From: Rotaria sp. Silwood1
Lineage: Eukaryota > Rotifera > Eurotatoria > Philodinida > Philodinidae
Assembly: GCA_905250075.1 (NCBI GenBank)
Contig: CAJNOP010000089.1
Location: 645,115-709,114 of the forward strand
Direction of reading: 5' to 3'
DNA: 64,000 nt
Positions 10,133 to 21,725 of the stretch are shown one piece after another. Below the pieces are notes generated by a model that did no database searches, was not told where the DNA came from, and was given only the letters and a program-made list of their open reading frames with translations. Position 1 is the stretch's first letter; every line of letters begins with the position of its first letter. A program made the position numbers and the translations under genes.

Positions 10133-11054
10133 TTCTTATTCTGCTATGTATTTGAAGTGAAAAGAAAAAAGCTATTTATTCAATTATCAGTTCTTTATGA
10201 CTGAAGTGTTGACGACAATTATGATTAATCAATGACAAATTTCAATTCAGAGAAAAGAAATGTGAAGGGTTCGTTATCTTGGACTTGATCGATTATATGT
10301 TTGAACTCTCCAATCAGAAAAGGTTTTTTTTCCTAGGAAAGCTGAAAAAGAAACAGATTATATGAGATAAAAATGCAATGAAGTACCATTATCGCTAGGA
10401 TTGACGCACTTTTTTGCGTCTCGTGGAAACATAAAAAGCAACAAGAAATAAATTTCGCTGTCGATAGAATGATAAGAAGAAGGTGACAGTTTTATCGTTG
10501 TGTATGAAGACAAAAACAAATTGATCATCTCTTTTCTTCAATACTACATCAGACACTAGGAAGAATATTTAGGAATCAGGTATTACACTGAAAGGAGCCA
10601 AACTTGTGCTCAATGTTCGAACTTGTTCAATAAGACGAGACTTCTTTTAAATAAATGAAAGTTTTTGAAGTTCGACGGCTTTTGTTCGTTACCATGTCAT
10701 TGAGACAAAGAAACGAACGTGCGCATAAATGTTTTTGTAGTGTGATTGCTAAAGAAAAATGCACCTGACTTCTTCAAAAAGTGTTTTCTTGTGCTTATTT
10801 TGCTTTTGATTGACGTCACATATATTTGCCAGGATAAATGTCCCATGAAGATAGATGAACAGAAATAGCGAACCGTGGGTGTGTAGGTGTGGATCAAGAA
10901 GAGATCAATACTTATACTCACACTTCAAATTTGCCTGTTTCTTTGAAAAGCTTTTCGTTAAAGACTCAATCTCTTTATATTTTGTTGTACCTTCTGCTCC
11001 TCAGTAGCTACCTGTCGCCTTACCTTTTTACCTATTGTGTTCAATGAAGACTGC
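10133..11054. other. Intergenic, no gene seen
   Basis: Upstream side of the oxidase gene, presumably including its promoter. No TATA box or other site could be singled out with confidence. Short frames here show no domain. Confidence 0.5.
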
Positions 11055-11430
11055 CATGATCCATCTTTTATTTTTGTTGGCAATTTCAATCATGGCAATC
11101 GATTGAATATCGTTAGCTGTAGTTTTAACGTCAATTCTATTTGTGTATTGTTTGTCTATGTGAATTAGCAGCTTTCGCAACCAGTGATTTCAATGAAGAC
11201 AATCGAAGAGATCGCATCGTCGTCAGCATTGATACTGACACCTCTGGCATATTTCTTATTGATGGCAATGGAGATTTCAGCACATAAATATCTTTTTCAA
11301 TTAGCTCCAATCCAGCTGGCTAGATGTTAATACGTTCATTAGTGATATTTCTATTGTTCGTGTTGTTACCAATGCTGATAATAACAGTGATAACAATCTT
11401 CTGAACAATCATTTATATTCGATTCCCTGA
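11055..11430 (+). pseudogene. FG-GAP/VCBS-repeat protein relic
   Basis: Three successive pieces read like integrin-type FG-GAP/VCBS repeats but are broken by stops and frame changes. From 11073 the frame gives FVGNFNHGNRLNIVS. From 11171, in another frame, it gives FATSDFNEDNRRDRIVVS, then GIFLIDGNGDFST before a stop at about 11286; this matches the family pattern GDFNxDxxxDIVV...GxGTF. A third, weaker piece (11311-11430) contains VVTNADNNSDNN. In life such proteins are extracellular beta-propeller repeats that often bind calcium. This copy cannot encode one. It is degenerate, so the borders are approximate. Confidence 0.6.
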
Positions 11431-14400
11431 TATCCACTTTTATTGCATTCATTCTCACTGGTTAATCGATCCATTGTTGAACTGATAGAATATTCTAGAT
11501 CATTCATATGCGTAAAATTTGAGGTCATTGTACAAAAATCTCAAGACATTGTACTTAAACAATAAATACCTGCGACGATCGTCCTTCTCAGGTACAGTAA
11601 CTCAACATTACTTAGGAAGAAGGAAAGAATCTTTCTGAAAATTGTTAGAAGAAGTTGCATGGTCAATAGGCAGATAGACAAGTTTAAGCTGTGATGATTA
11701 TTTGATGATGTGAATAATTAAAACTTATCGAGTACGATACTCAGAATGATCGTTTTCACTAATCATTGTAGTCGTATAAAGACAGTATGAAATGGGAAAA
11801 ATTACTCTTTTTTGGTTGAATACTCTTCAGTTTGTCAGACAATTGAATAGGTTAGTGTGGTTTTTTTTTCTGGAGAACACATTCTTATAATCGTATTCCA
11901 TGGTTTGCTGATGCTATGTTCTAGGTTAAAGCTATTTTCTAGAGACCTGTAATACTTCTTTTCCTCTAGTGTCAGTAATAGAATTAAACGGTCGTATTTT
12001 AAAAACTGGAAAGGAAGTTATCTACTCCGAAAGTTCAAAATAGAAAATCGAAGCAAAACAAATCTCTTCTATTTTCTGTTTATTCATAAAAATCATGAGA
12101 TTATCATCGTCATGTGCCACTAATAAACATATTATGCATGAACGAAAATTTATATTGAATCATTAGAATAATCAAAAGCAAGAATTATGCAGCGAGGTGC
12201 GTAATATTTTTTTAAAACGATAAGACACGTGAATGTCTATTTCCACATAGCCAATCTCTTCTGGACATACAACTCGTCCAGGTGAAAGATTAAATTATTG
12301 CAAATAGCTATTGACTTGTTACTTGTGCTACGAGAAAGTAAAAGAATGGTATTTCAGCAGAGGTGTTTATGAATGACATAAATTAACTGTTAGATCAGTT
12401 TCTCATAATGAATTATTTGTTCAGTGAGTTTTTTAAATTTTTTGATGGTTTTCCAGTTAAAAAAAATTTAGGCGCATTCAAGCATCATTTCATAACTAAA
12501 ATCTTTTTCTGTATATGCGCCTATAAGAACCAATGCATGTAGAGCCATTATGGATTAGACAAATCGAAGAATATATACTTACAAACAATTTCTTAACGTA
12601 AAAAATGAAAGGATACGTTTAATGTCATTATTACAAAATAAGACCATTAATATGTTTTGATAATGAAAGGTTAAAGAAGACTGTTTCAACTGTTGAGTAT
12701 GTGATATTATCAGTAGATTTTTTTTTCGAAAGATGAAACTAGACATTTTAAATACACATTTACGACAGTAAGTTGTTGTTGAATGTAAAAAGTCGAGTAA
12801 CCTCTGGGAGTGTACGATGTACATAACGTAAAACTGAAATGGATTTTATTTTTCATTGGTTAAGATGAAAAATTGGTTAGGCACAAATACTTTTTTCAAA
12901 ATAGTTTTTTTCTAAATTATCACAAAAAAAGCAGTAGAACAATATTGTTTTCTTAAATTTAAAAATAACATAGAAGCCTAAAATCAATATGTCAGTCAGA
13001 ATAGCACTAGTATTAAGATTAGTCTTGATGGTTTGATATTATTTGCATTAGAATTAATTAATGCGAAGTTATTAGTATTAAATTAGCATTAGCTTAAATT
13101 CTAATACATATGCTATCTGCGACTATATCTCTGACAGATCGTGTTCGAAAGTTCGTAATAATAGAACAAAAGGTTTTCGATAGGGTTTTAGGAACTTCTG
13201 AACTTAGAGTGTTCGAGATCGTGTTAGACTAAGTATCAATAAATGTTAATTTTATAACGACATTTCTAGATAAGACCAAATGTCTTATCTCCTTTGCTTG
13301 AGCCACTTTCGATCTACAAAAGTATGCATTTAGTTTTTCAGGATTTTATTTTATTGTTGAGAAAATTGAATATGTCCTTGTTTTTGTAGTAAAAAGATTA
13401 AAAGTGATCTTTTTATGCGAGTTATTATTATCAAAACTCTGTTGAAATACAATATAAACAGCTTATTCAGAATCAGCGTGAAAATCTACATCGAGTCACA
13501 TACTTCAGCGAAATCACTTTTCAGCGAAACATGTACTTGTACTTTTCCCAAGCATTTATCTGCTAAAATTTGGTTTGTTGTTTCCCTAGTGTCAATTTTT
13601 GCATTTGACATAGAATTTGCTGAAATGCATGTGGCCCGGTATAGATTTTTACGTTGATTCTGAATATACTGTTTATTTTTTTTTTCACTAAGAAAATAAT
13701 ATTTTTCTACTCATTTCTTGATGATAAATTAGAAAAAGATTGTAGTCACTTAAGTTTTGATTTGAAAAAAAAAACTATTATGATTATACCTGTGTCCTTA
13801 TTAGTATTTGAAACTTTTTGCAACGAGCGGGTAAGTTGATTGAAGTAAAAAGTACATACTCATCATAAGCTCTTTATATAAATCAATGAAAAGTAAAATT
13901 CACTTCAGTTTTGTATTCCTTACTGCCAGAACCATCATCTCTGTATATTTTTCAGATAGACAAGAGTTATTATTTTGTTGTTGTTATTATTGTTAATCAG
14001 TTGAGTAGAATATATCTTATTTTTACTATCGCTAATCCTTTTTTTTTTATCTAGTATTGTTGGTTTTTTTCTTATTGTATTTTGTATCTAGAGTAAATTT
14101 CTTTTGAAAAGAAAGAAAGGAAAAAACTAACTTAATACTTTCATCATAAATATCTCCTGTTGTTTTCGACAACAAAAATACTAATGTTGTTGTGTTCTAT
14201 ATGAATGTCACCAAAGAATATGATAATTCAATTCTTTTTCTTTTTAAAGCCTCAGCGACATGCTGGAAAACTCTGATATTTTTACTAGATCCATAAGCAC
14301 TCATATAATGCTAAATGTTGATTCATTTTTCAGTGTATTGTCTTCTTATAAAGGAGAATGGTTGAGTATATTTTCAATAAAGATATTCTATCAAAAACTT

Positions 14401-15674
14401 GTTCAGATAATATAATTCTTAATTAAAAGCTTGACACAACACGAAGTGCTAGTAACAGATTTCAACAATTAGATAGTTTTTCATGAAGTGCAGATAACTT
14501 ATCATGGTTGAGTAGTTACGAATTGAATATTCATCAAGTTAAGATTATATACTATGGAAAGAATATCTATGATTTTAGTAAATTTATTACAATCATCAAT
14601 AGCCTCTCTATAAACAGGATCGAAAGTAGTACGAATTTTGACATATTAATATATATTCTTCGTAGTCTTGCTTATATATTTACAAACAGTACAATTGAAG
14701 TTATTGTTTTAGCCAGTAAATTCATCACTTCGAGGTTTATCTCTTACAGTGGCTACAAAGTGTATGCCAATGTATATTTGTAAGCAATAATTTGCAGTTT
14801 CTTCTGTTTTAATCGAATAATTTTGTTGCATTATTGTGGTCATATATATTCTAAGATGTCTTAGCTGTAGTTCATGATGAATATTGAAGAACTTTCACTC
14901 TTAGTAAGATGTATACTGATGAAACAATAATACATCTTTAGTATTATATGCATATTATAATTAATAAACATATTAGAGCTTGCTAAAAAGTAAGTGAACA
15001 CCTATTTCAAATACGAAAACTTATGTTCATTTTTACTTTTAATTATGAGATATGTTTTACAAATAAATATCAAGTACCTATCGTTCTCTTTGACAATTAA
15101 AACTACGGTAACCATGAGTGTCCATAGTTTCTCAGGTCCTCCCTCATTTCTTTATTTTTAACGTTAAAAAACTACACCATGTGAAGCGTAATCTGCATGT
15201 ACACCTGTATACGACAGTGTATAATGATATCTGATCGTATACGATTACCATATAAATCTATATAGGTTGTAAACGAGTTTATATCTTCAGAGTTTCTCTT
15301 ACAGAGTGTGTTTTGATTTGTAAATGACTTTGAATAATTGTAAGTGTACAAAGTTTGTTTTTATTCAGACAACTAATTCTTTCGTAATATTTTGAAGGTC
15401 AAATTTCAGAAACTCTAGAAAAATAATTTATATCTTTTGAATTAAGAATTTTATACACTGATATAAGAGTTACATATTTGAAGATATATATCCCTTCGAA
15501 TTTAAATAATTTGCAAATATGAGAAATGAAAAATATGTGAGACAAGCTTTCCATAAGCCAAAGTTTATTCTACAATACCCTAATTACTAGACCTTTTGAT
15601 GTTTATCATTAAGCAATTTTATTTTATTTCATTTAGCGAATTAAGATAATTCATAGAATTAACAATTATTTGAA
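11431..15674. other. Long gene-free AT-rich stretch
   Basis: No protein with a recognisable domain was found on either strand. Short frames (for example near 13415 and 14508) have low-complexity, AT-driven composition. A local run of alternating ATTAG/TTAGTATTA words lies near 13005-13105. At about 15629-15636 a TTTCATTTAG acceptor-like site lies before the ATG of the permease, with a 5' UTR start or trans-splice site as possible roles. Confidence 0.55.
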
Positions 15675-17322
15675 ATGGCTGGAGGTGCAGTCATTTCACC
15701 ACCAACATCCAATCGATCGTATCTCAAAGGTCGTCAACTTATATTTCCTTTATGTCTAGCGATTTCATTATTCTTTCTTTGGGGTTTCTCATATGGTCTT
15801 CTTGATGTTTTAAATAAACATTTTCAAAATGTTCTCAAAATTACAAAACTTGAATCAACTGGATTACAAATTGTCTATTTTGGTGGTGGTTACTTTTGTT
15901 TCTCACCGATAGCTGCCGAACTACTCAAGCGTAAAGGTTACAAAATTACTATTGTTTTGGGTTTAGCTCTTTACGCCTTAGGTGCTATCTTTTTCTGGCC
16001 AACGGCTCATTATTCTAATCCAAATAATGCTAAACAAGCTTTTGGAGGTTTTATTGCTTGTACTTTTGTCATTGCTTGTGGTCTTGCTGCATTAGAAACT
16101 TCAGCCAATTCATATGCTACAATTATTGGTGATCCTAAATCGGCTTCTATGCGTTTACAATTTTGTCAATCATGGAATGGTGTAGCATCATTCATTGGAC
16201 CTCTCATTGCGTCTAAAATCTTCTTCTCTGGCGAAAATGCTAGTAATCTTGAAAATGTTAAATACGTCTATATTGCTGTTGCTAGTACAGCAGTATTAGT
16301 CGCTATTCTCTTCATTTTTTCCAAATTACCCGAAGTCAATACAGATGATGAAGATCCTACTAGTGATACGGAAGATGCCAATGCTCAAATCAAACCATTG
16401 TGGAAACAATACAACATGATTTTTGCATTCATAGCACAATTTTGTTATGTTGGTGCTCAGGTAATAACAGATATCTCAACAATATGAATTTAAAACCACT
16501 TGTTAAGAGAGTTACTTAATCATGTTGACGTTTAGCATTAAACATCCTTTTTCACTTCAGTTGAGCTATTATGGAAATTGTATTTAGGTTACAGTTGGCT
16601 CTTTTTTTATCAACTATGCTACTGAAAATGCGGATTTTACTGATCCACAAGCATCAAATCTGTTATCATATGCACTCATTACATTCACTGTCGGTCGCTT
16701 TGTTGGTACTGCACTAGCTCATTTCTTTCAAGCTGACTTAATTCTTCTCATTTATGCTGTAATTAGTATTGCCCTATCAGCTTACACATCTGCAGGTTAC
16801 GGCCGTTCTGCTGTTATTGTTCTTATTGCATTATTTTTCTTTGAATCAATTATGTTTCCAACTATATTTGTTATGGGAACAGCTAATCTTGGTCGTCATA
16901 CTCGTCGTGGAGCCGGAATTCTAATTATGGGAGTGTCCGGTGGTGCTCTTTTCCCACCCATTCAAGGTGCTATAGCTGATACATATTCTACTCGTATTTC
17001 GTTTTTGGTACCGATGGTTGGTTTTATTGTGGTTTTAGCTTATGCTCTCTTTCATTGGATCCAACATGGCTTTAAGCTAAGACGTATACGATCAACTGTA
17101 GACATTCATGTTGTTCCTACTCCTGGACAGAAAAGAGAGTCGATCGTTATTAGTCAAGAAACTGTCGATGCTATTATTGAAACTCAACGAAAATTGTCAC
17201 GTGTCTCACAAAAAACAGATACAGTGAATCATATGTCTAAAATTACATCGGCTTCTGCAGCATCTGAAATACATACTACAGATAATGCAAATCAAACAGT
17301 TATTACCACAGAAAATCTGTAA
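15675..17322 (+). CDS. L-fucose-permease-like MFS sugar transporter
   Basis: Two exons, 15675-16460 and 16588-17322, joined in phase 0 (GAQ|VTVG) to give 506 aa. The single intron is 127 nt, GTAATAAC...ATTTAG. The protein is a 12-helix major facilitator of the FHS (FucP) type. Helix 1 carries LFFLWGFSYGLLDVLNKHFQ, close to the FucP signature (FFLWG...N...FQ), and the second half has FINYATENA, then MFPTIFVMGTANLG and GGALFPPIQGAIAD, all family landmarks. The central loop (about 214-240) is acidic. The C-terminal tail (about 420-506) is hydrophilic and Ser/Thr-rich. It is expected in the plasma membrane, importing a hexose such as fucose by proton symport, by family analogy. FucP-type carriers are mainly bacterial and fungal, so horizontal acquisition is plausible. 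Start is the first ATG after an AG acceptor-like site. Confidence 0.93.
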
Positions 17323-17650
17323 AAAAAAATGATCTTATCTAAAGATTGATAAAATTCGATTGAGAACACATACATAAAGTTTTCATTCGTTCTTTGTTTT
17401 CTTACAAACTAACTTGAAATTATATTCCTTGTTTTGTGTTATTATACAAACTTTAGTTAGTAATCTTGATTTTGTTTACTATTTTGTACAATCTGACAAG
17501 TTTTTTTTGTATAAAATAATAGAAATTTATCAAAGCTTTCACAATAAAAAGAGTAGAAATTCATGCATCGAACGCATTAATGAATGGGAGAAAAATAATT
17601 AATAATTTCTTATAAGTACACCTTCACATAACTTTTATTCGAAAATTTAA

Positions 17651-17660
17651 NNNNNNNNNN
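17651..17660. other. Assembly gap (10 N)
   Basis: Ten ambiguous bases mark a scaffold join. The true distance between the permease 3' end and the ubiquitin-like gene, and even their adjacency, is therefore not certain. Confidence 1.
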
Positions 17661-17972
17661 AGTGGCTTCTTGCTTTTTCTTTTTTCTTTTATATGACGAA
17701 GCTGAAAAAAATTCACAAGGGCTTTTTCTTTACTTTTACCCGAAGCTGTCTAATCATTAATTTCATGTGTCATACGATCAAGAACTTTTGTGTATGTAAA
17801 CTTTTCTCCTGTTTTTTTCCAATAGTGAAAAAGAGAAGGACAAGAAAGAATGACGAAGTATTTATTCACGTGTAATTGGTTATGAAATCACAAAAACAAC
17901 GAAAAAAAGAAAGCTAACTGGTATTTTACGACAAAAAGATTTTAATTGAGTCTTCTATTTAATTAAACGTAT

Positions 17973-18227
17973 ATGGCAACTGGACCATCACCACGACAAA
18001 TAATAATTCGAGTAACTCGTAAATCTGATGGTAAAACAATGGCAATGAATATACCTGAAACTGATAATCGTAAAGTAAAATATATTAAATCTCAATTAAA
18101 ACATTTATTTCATCCAAATGGTAAATTTCATTTGTATTATAAAGGTCGACATATTAAATCTCGACATAAATTAAGTTATTATGGTATAACAAGTCAGCAA
18201 TCAAATATTGAAATTATTTTAAATTAA
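17973..18227 (+). CDS. Small ubiquitin-fold protein without C-terminal GG
   Basis: 84 aa, one exon. After a short leader (residues 1-9) the chain follows a ubiquitin beta-grasp: beta hairpin IIIRVTRKSDGKTMAMNI (10-27), helix VKYIKSQLKHLF (35-46), then FHLYYKGRHIKSRHKLSYYG, which lines up with the ubiquitin segment L-I-F-A-G-K-Q-L...L-x-D-Y-x-I, and a last strand NIEIILN. The chain stops where ubiquitin would have LRLRGG, so it has no diglycine for conjugation and would act as a non-conjugated ubiquitin-like domain. It is basic. The role is unknown and I do not recognise a named orthologue. An AATAAA-like signal lies near 18278. Confidence 0.7.
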   Translation: MATGPSPRQIIIRVTRKSDGKTMAMNIPETDNRKVKYIKSQLKHLFHPNGKFHLYYKGRHIKSRHKLSYYGITSQQSNIEIILN

Positions 18228-19808
18228 ATATAGATATATACAAATGCATAAAATATTTTTTTTGGAAAAAAATATATAAATAAATTTAAATATTCTTTTT
18301 GTTACTTAATTGCTGTCCTCTTATATATCTTAGCTTAAATTAGACTGAAAAGAGTTTGACTCACATCAATCATATACATGTAAAATGTTACTATAATGTG
18401 TCTGGTGTCTTAAATGAACTGTCATTAGATTTCATTGATTAGTTTCGACAGGGCGTAGTCAAATAAATGTTTTATAATAGATGTCAAGGGTGAAATCACG
18501 TCTTTGGAAGATTTTTATGAGAAACTATTTAGTTTCGTATCATTCAACTAAGCGCACAACTAGACAATACAAAACATAATAATTTACAATAGGAATTTCG
18601 ATGATTTATAGCTTCCTATGTCATCAATTTTTCATCGAAACTGACTATTAATCGCTTTCCATAAAAAAAAACGCTGATTCGAACTGTTCACTTCTGTTTT
18701 ATTAAGGTTTTTACTTGTTTTACTTTTAAACTAATATTTTCTTTCTACAAAAGATCTACTGATATACACTTTTTCCTATTGGTTAAGTTTACAATACTTC
18801 TTCAGCTTGTACCCATCCCCTTCCCTCTCACTGTTTTGTGACAGTCAATGCGTATATAAGGTACGTCATATAAAGAAGAAACAAGCCATCCTTAGTAAAA
18901 AATCAAACTCGAAAACTAAGTGAAAACAGTCCATGTAAAGGTGAAATGAGCGTGTTATAAAAAAAAATATTAAGTACAAGAACGGCACTCAACTAATATT
19001 TTACACGAAATGGGTTATTATTCGTTAATTTGAACCTACGTGGAAAAATCTGACGATCAGAATCTTGCAAGATCTTATACGATCATATAAAATCATAATT
19101 GTATATCTGACTTATGCAATCAATGTTGATAACGATAGTTTTATGCATTTAAATACGTTTCAATTTAGACACTACTTTCTAATTAAAAAGGTTTATTGAA
19201 AAAGCAAAGCGATTTTGAAGAATTTAACAAGTGATTTTTAGAGTTTTTGAAGCCCACAAATAATATAATTGCAATTGTTCGAGAAATGAATTCATTAAGG
19301 GAGGTGTTCGACTACGTTCGACGCATAGTTCTTCAAAGGAGATCTTCAATTTAGAAGAAAGGTTTAGATCATTTTAACGATCGAATTGAATAAAAATAAT
19401 TTTTCAATACTTTTTAAGCGCCTACGTTTGCATGTTTATTAAAGTTTGTGTAATCATTATAAATAAATACACATATACGAGTGACATTAAAAGACTTTCT
19501 TAAGAAAACGTGATAATATTTGTTGTCTTGAGAAAAGTAAATTTTCACGATAAATAATTTTTTAACATCAAAAAAATAAAACAAAAAACGACTAAATGAA
19601 CAAAATACATACGTACATACATAAGACCAAAGAATAAATAGAATTTTTTAAAGGAAAACAAAAAGAAAAAGAATAGTATACATTTACAAAAGTTAATATC
19701 ATTGTTTCTCTTTTTCATTCAGATCATTTTGATTGATTTTTTAATTGAAATTTTTCTGAGATTGATGACTAGAGAAAAATTGTGTTTTCTTTTTTTCTGA
19801 GAATATAT
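18228..19808. other. Intergenic, no gene seen
   Basis: AT-rich spacer between convergent neighbours (ubiquitin-like gene plus strand, ICA1 minus strand), likely holding both 3' ends. No repeats or RNA genes recognised. Confidence 0.55.
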
Positions 19809-21522
19809 TTAACAATTTCTATCAGCTTCATCTCCAGCTGTTTTTCCAATAGCATCTGGATTTTGTAATGGATCAAGTTCAGCAAATAAATTTAACCAAC
19901 TTGATTTTTCTGTAGTTTTTGTAGTTGTTATAGGTTTTGGTTTAGGATTTGATGAAGATTGAACTGTCGATTTATTACCTTTATTCATAGAACTTAATAA
20001 TTCACTAAGAAGTGTTGATGGAAGAAAACTATTGTTATTGTTTAATGTAGTAGGATCTGTATGAATATTAGATATTGGTTGTTGTTGCTGTTGATTTAAA
20101 TTATTACCAAATGCTGCTGTCCACTGAGCATCAAAACTATTGTTTTCATTCGTTTCAAGAAGATCATTAGTTGTATTTCCGGATGAGATAGGTGCAAGAA
20201 AATCCGAAAATAATTTTTCATGTTCAGTAGATGTTGTTGCTAATTCAACAAGATTTTCACCACTAGTTGATGTTGTTTTAGTATTTGTTGATGCTGATGT
20301 ACTACGATCAATTGTTGTTAATTTTTCTAATTCAAGAAGTTGATTATCAAGTTGATCATCAGATATATCGATTAATGCATTGACAGGTTCAGTTAGATCA
20401 ACTATTTCTTTTTGATTATTATCAATTGAAATAATTTGTTCTTGTGTTTGATTATTTTTTGTTTCATTAATATCAATAAGTGTATCATCATCTTTTTGTT
20501 TATCGTTTTCTTTTGATTTATCAATAGATGATTTTGAATTCATTTCAGCTAATAATCGACTTGGTTCAGCAAGATTTTTAATAACAGTAAATTCATAATA
20601 TTGATAACCTTTAAATGAGTCAGCAACAGCTTTCATTGTTTTTGATGTTTTTTCCCAAAAGATAAGTAAAGCTTTTTGATAAGTAGCTAATGCATGTGAA
20701 TACATATTACTAGAAATGAAAAACAAAATACGTTTTTCGTTTTCTTTCTGCTTATTTAAATAGTTATCTAGAATAAAATATTTATTTTTTTTTTACTAAC
20801 CATCGACTAGCTGTTAATAAATCAATTTTTTGAATAACATCAGATTTTAATCGATCATACTCAGTTTTTGTTGCTTTTACTTGACTTTGTACCCGACGAA
20901 ATTTTTCTAATTGTTTTTCAGGATCAAGTTGTACTGATGCATCTTTCAACCATAAAATACTTCCACGATATTCTGTTCGTGCTGTTTCCATACGTTTAAC
21001 TGTTGATAATGTATCTGTTACTGCACGATGACGAAATGTTTCAATTTCATTATTTAAACGAGTTAATGGATGACGTAATGCTAAACGTTGATGTGCTGTA
21101 TACGCAAGAACTTTTGATACACTTGCCATCATTTTGCCAGCTCGAGTTTTATCCATTTGAGCATAATCTTTTAAAAAACGAGCCATATATGTTTCTTCAT
21201 GTGAAAGAATAAGAACATTTGTTTGATAATTATCCATAATCTATTTCAAATAATAATAAAAACAAAGACAATTTATTTATTAAAGATTTTAAACTATGAA
21301 TAAACATACACGAAGTAAATCATGACATGATTGTTTTATTGCATAAAGTAAATCAAGTTTAGCATCAACATCAGCATCGGATGCAATAACAAATTCATCT
21401 TCTTCTCGACCAAGTTTTTTTATAACAAGTTGTTTTGTTGTCCAATATTTCGAACGTAATTTTCCTAAACTTGTGTTATCTTGATGTTCAGCATGTTTAT
21501 CATAGAAATTTTTCGAATTCAT
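19809..21522 (-). CDS. ICA1: ICA69 / islet cell autoantigen 1 homologue (BAR-type AH domain)
   Basis: Three coding exons on the minus strand: 21310-21522, 20801-21240 and 19809-20709, total 517 aa. Junctions LLR|IMD and SRC|NMYSH restore the conserved sequence. The arfaptin-homology BAR domain spans about residues 20-245, with WTTKQLVIKKLGREEDEFV, DKTRAGKMM, QRLALRHPL and ETFRHRAVTDT. The C-terminal ICA69 motif WLNLFAELDPLQNPDAIGKT is intact; the linker (about 250-480) is acidic and Asn/Thr-rich. In animals ICA69 binds Rab2 and PICK1 and works at the Golgi in dense-core vesicle formation and receptor trafficking. The first exon ends DLLR at a GTATGT donor. The gene is divergent from SLC35B4 with a 203-bp gap. 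Orthology is very likely because both domains match along their length. Confidence 0.95.
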
Positions 21523-21725
21523 TTTTCCTTAATATATATAGATATATATTTCAAAATGCATGAGTTGATTATCAACCAACACATCAACTTCCTCTGTTTC
21601 TTTTCCTTGTAAACCAATGAGTTTATTTCTTTTGTCCTCTAGACAATCTATATATCATTGGTGTAAAAACTTAAACTTATAATAACACGTCACCCATAAA
21701 TATATATTCAACAGACAATACAAAG
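21523..21725. promoter_or_regulatory. Short shared promoter region, ICA1 / SLC35B4
   Basis: Only 203 bp separate the two divergent ATGs. It holds TATATATA runs near 21533-21550 (ICA1 side) and CATAAATATATATTCAACAG (ending about 21714) close to the SLC35B4 start. The last AG could be a trans-splice acceptor. Bidirectional promoter use is inference from spacing. Confidence 0.45.

Noticed and set aside
14975-15005. AAAAGTAAGTGAACACC, similar to ends of some Tc1/mariner elements
   Set aside because: No inverted partner was found in the next several hundred bases.
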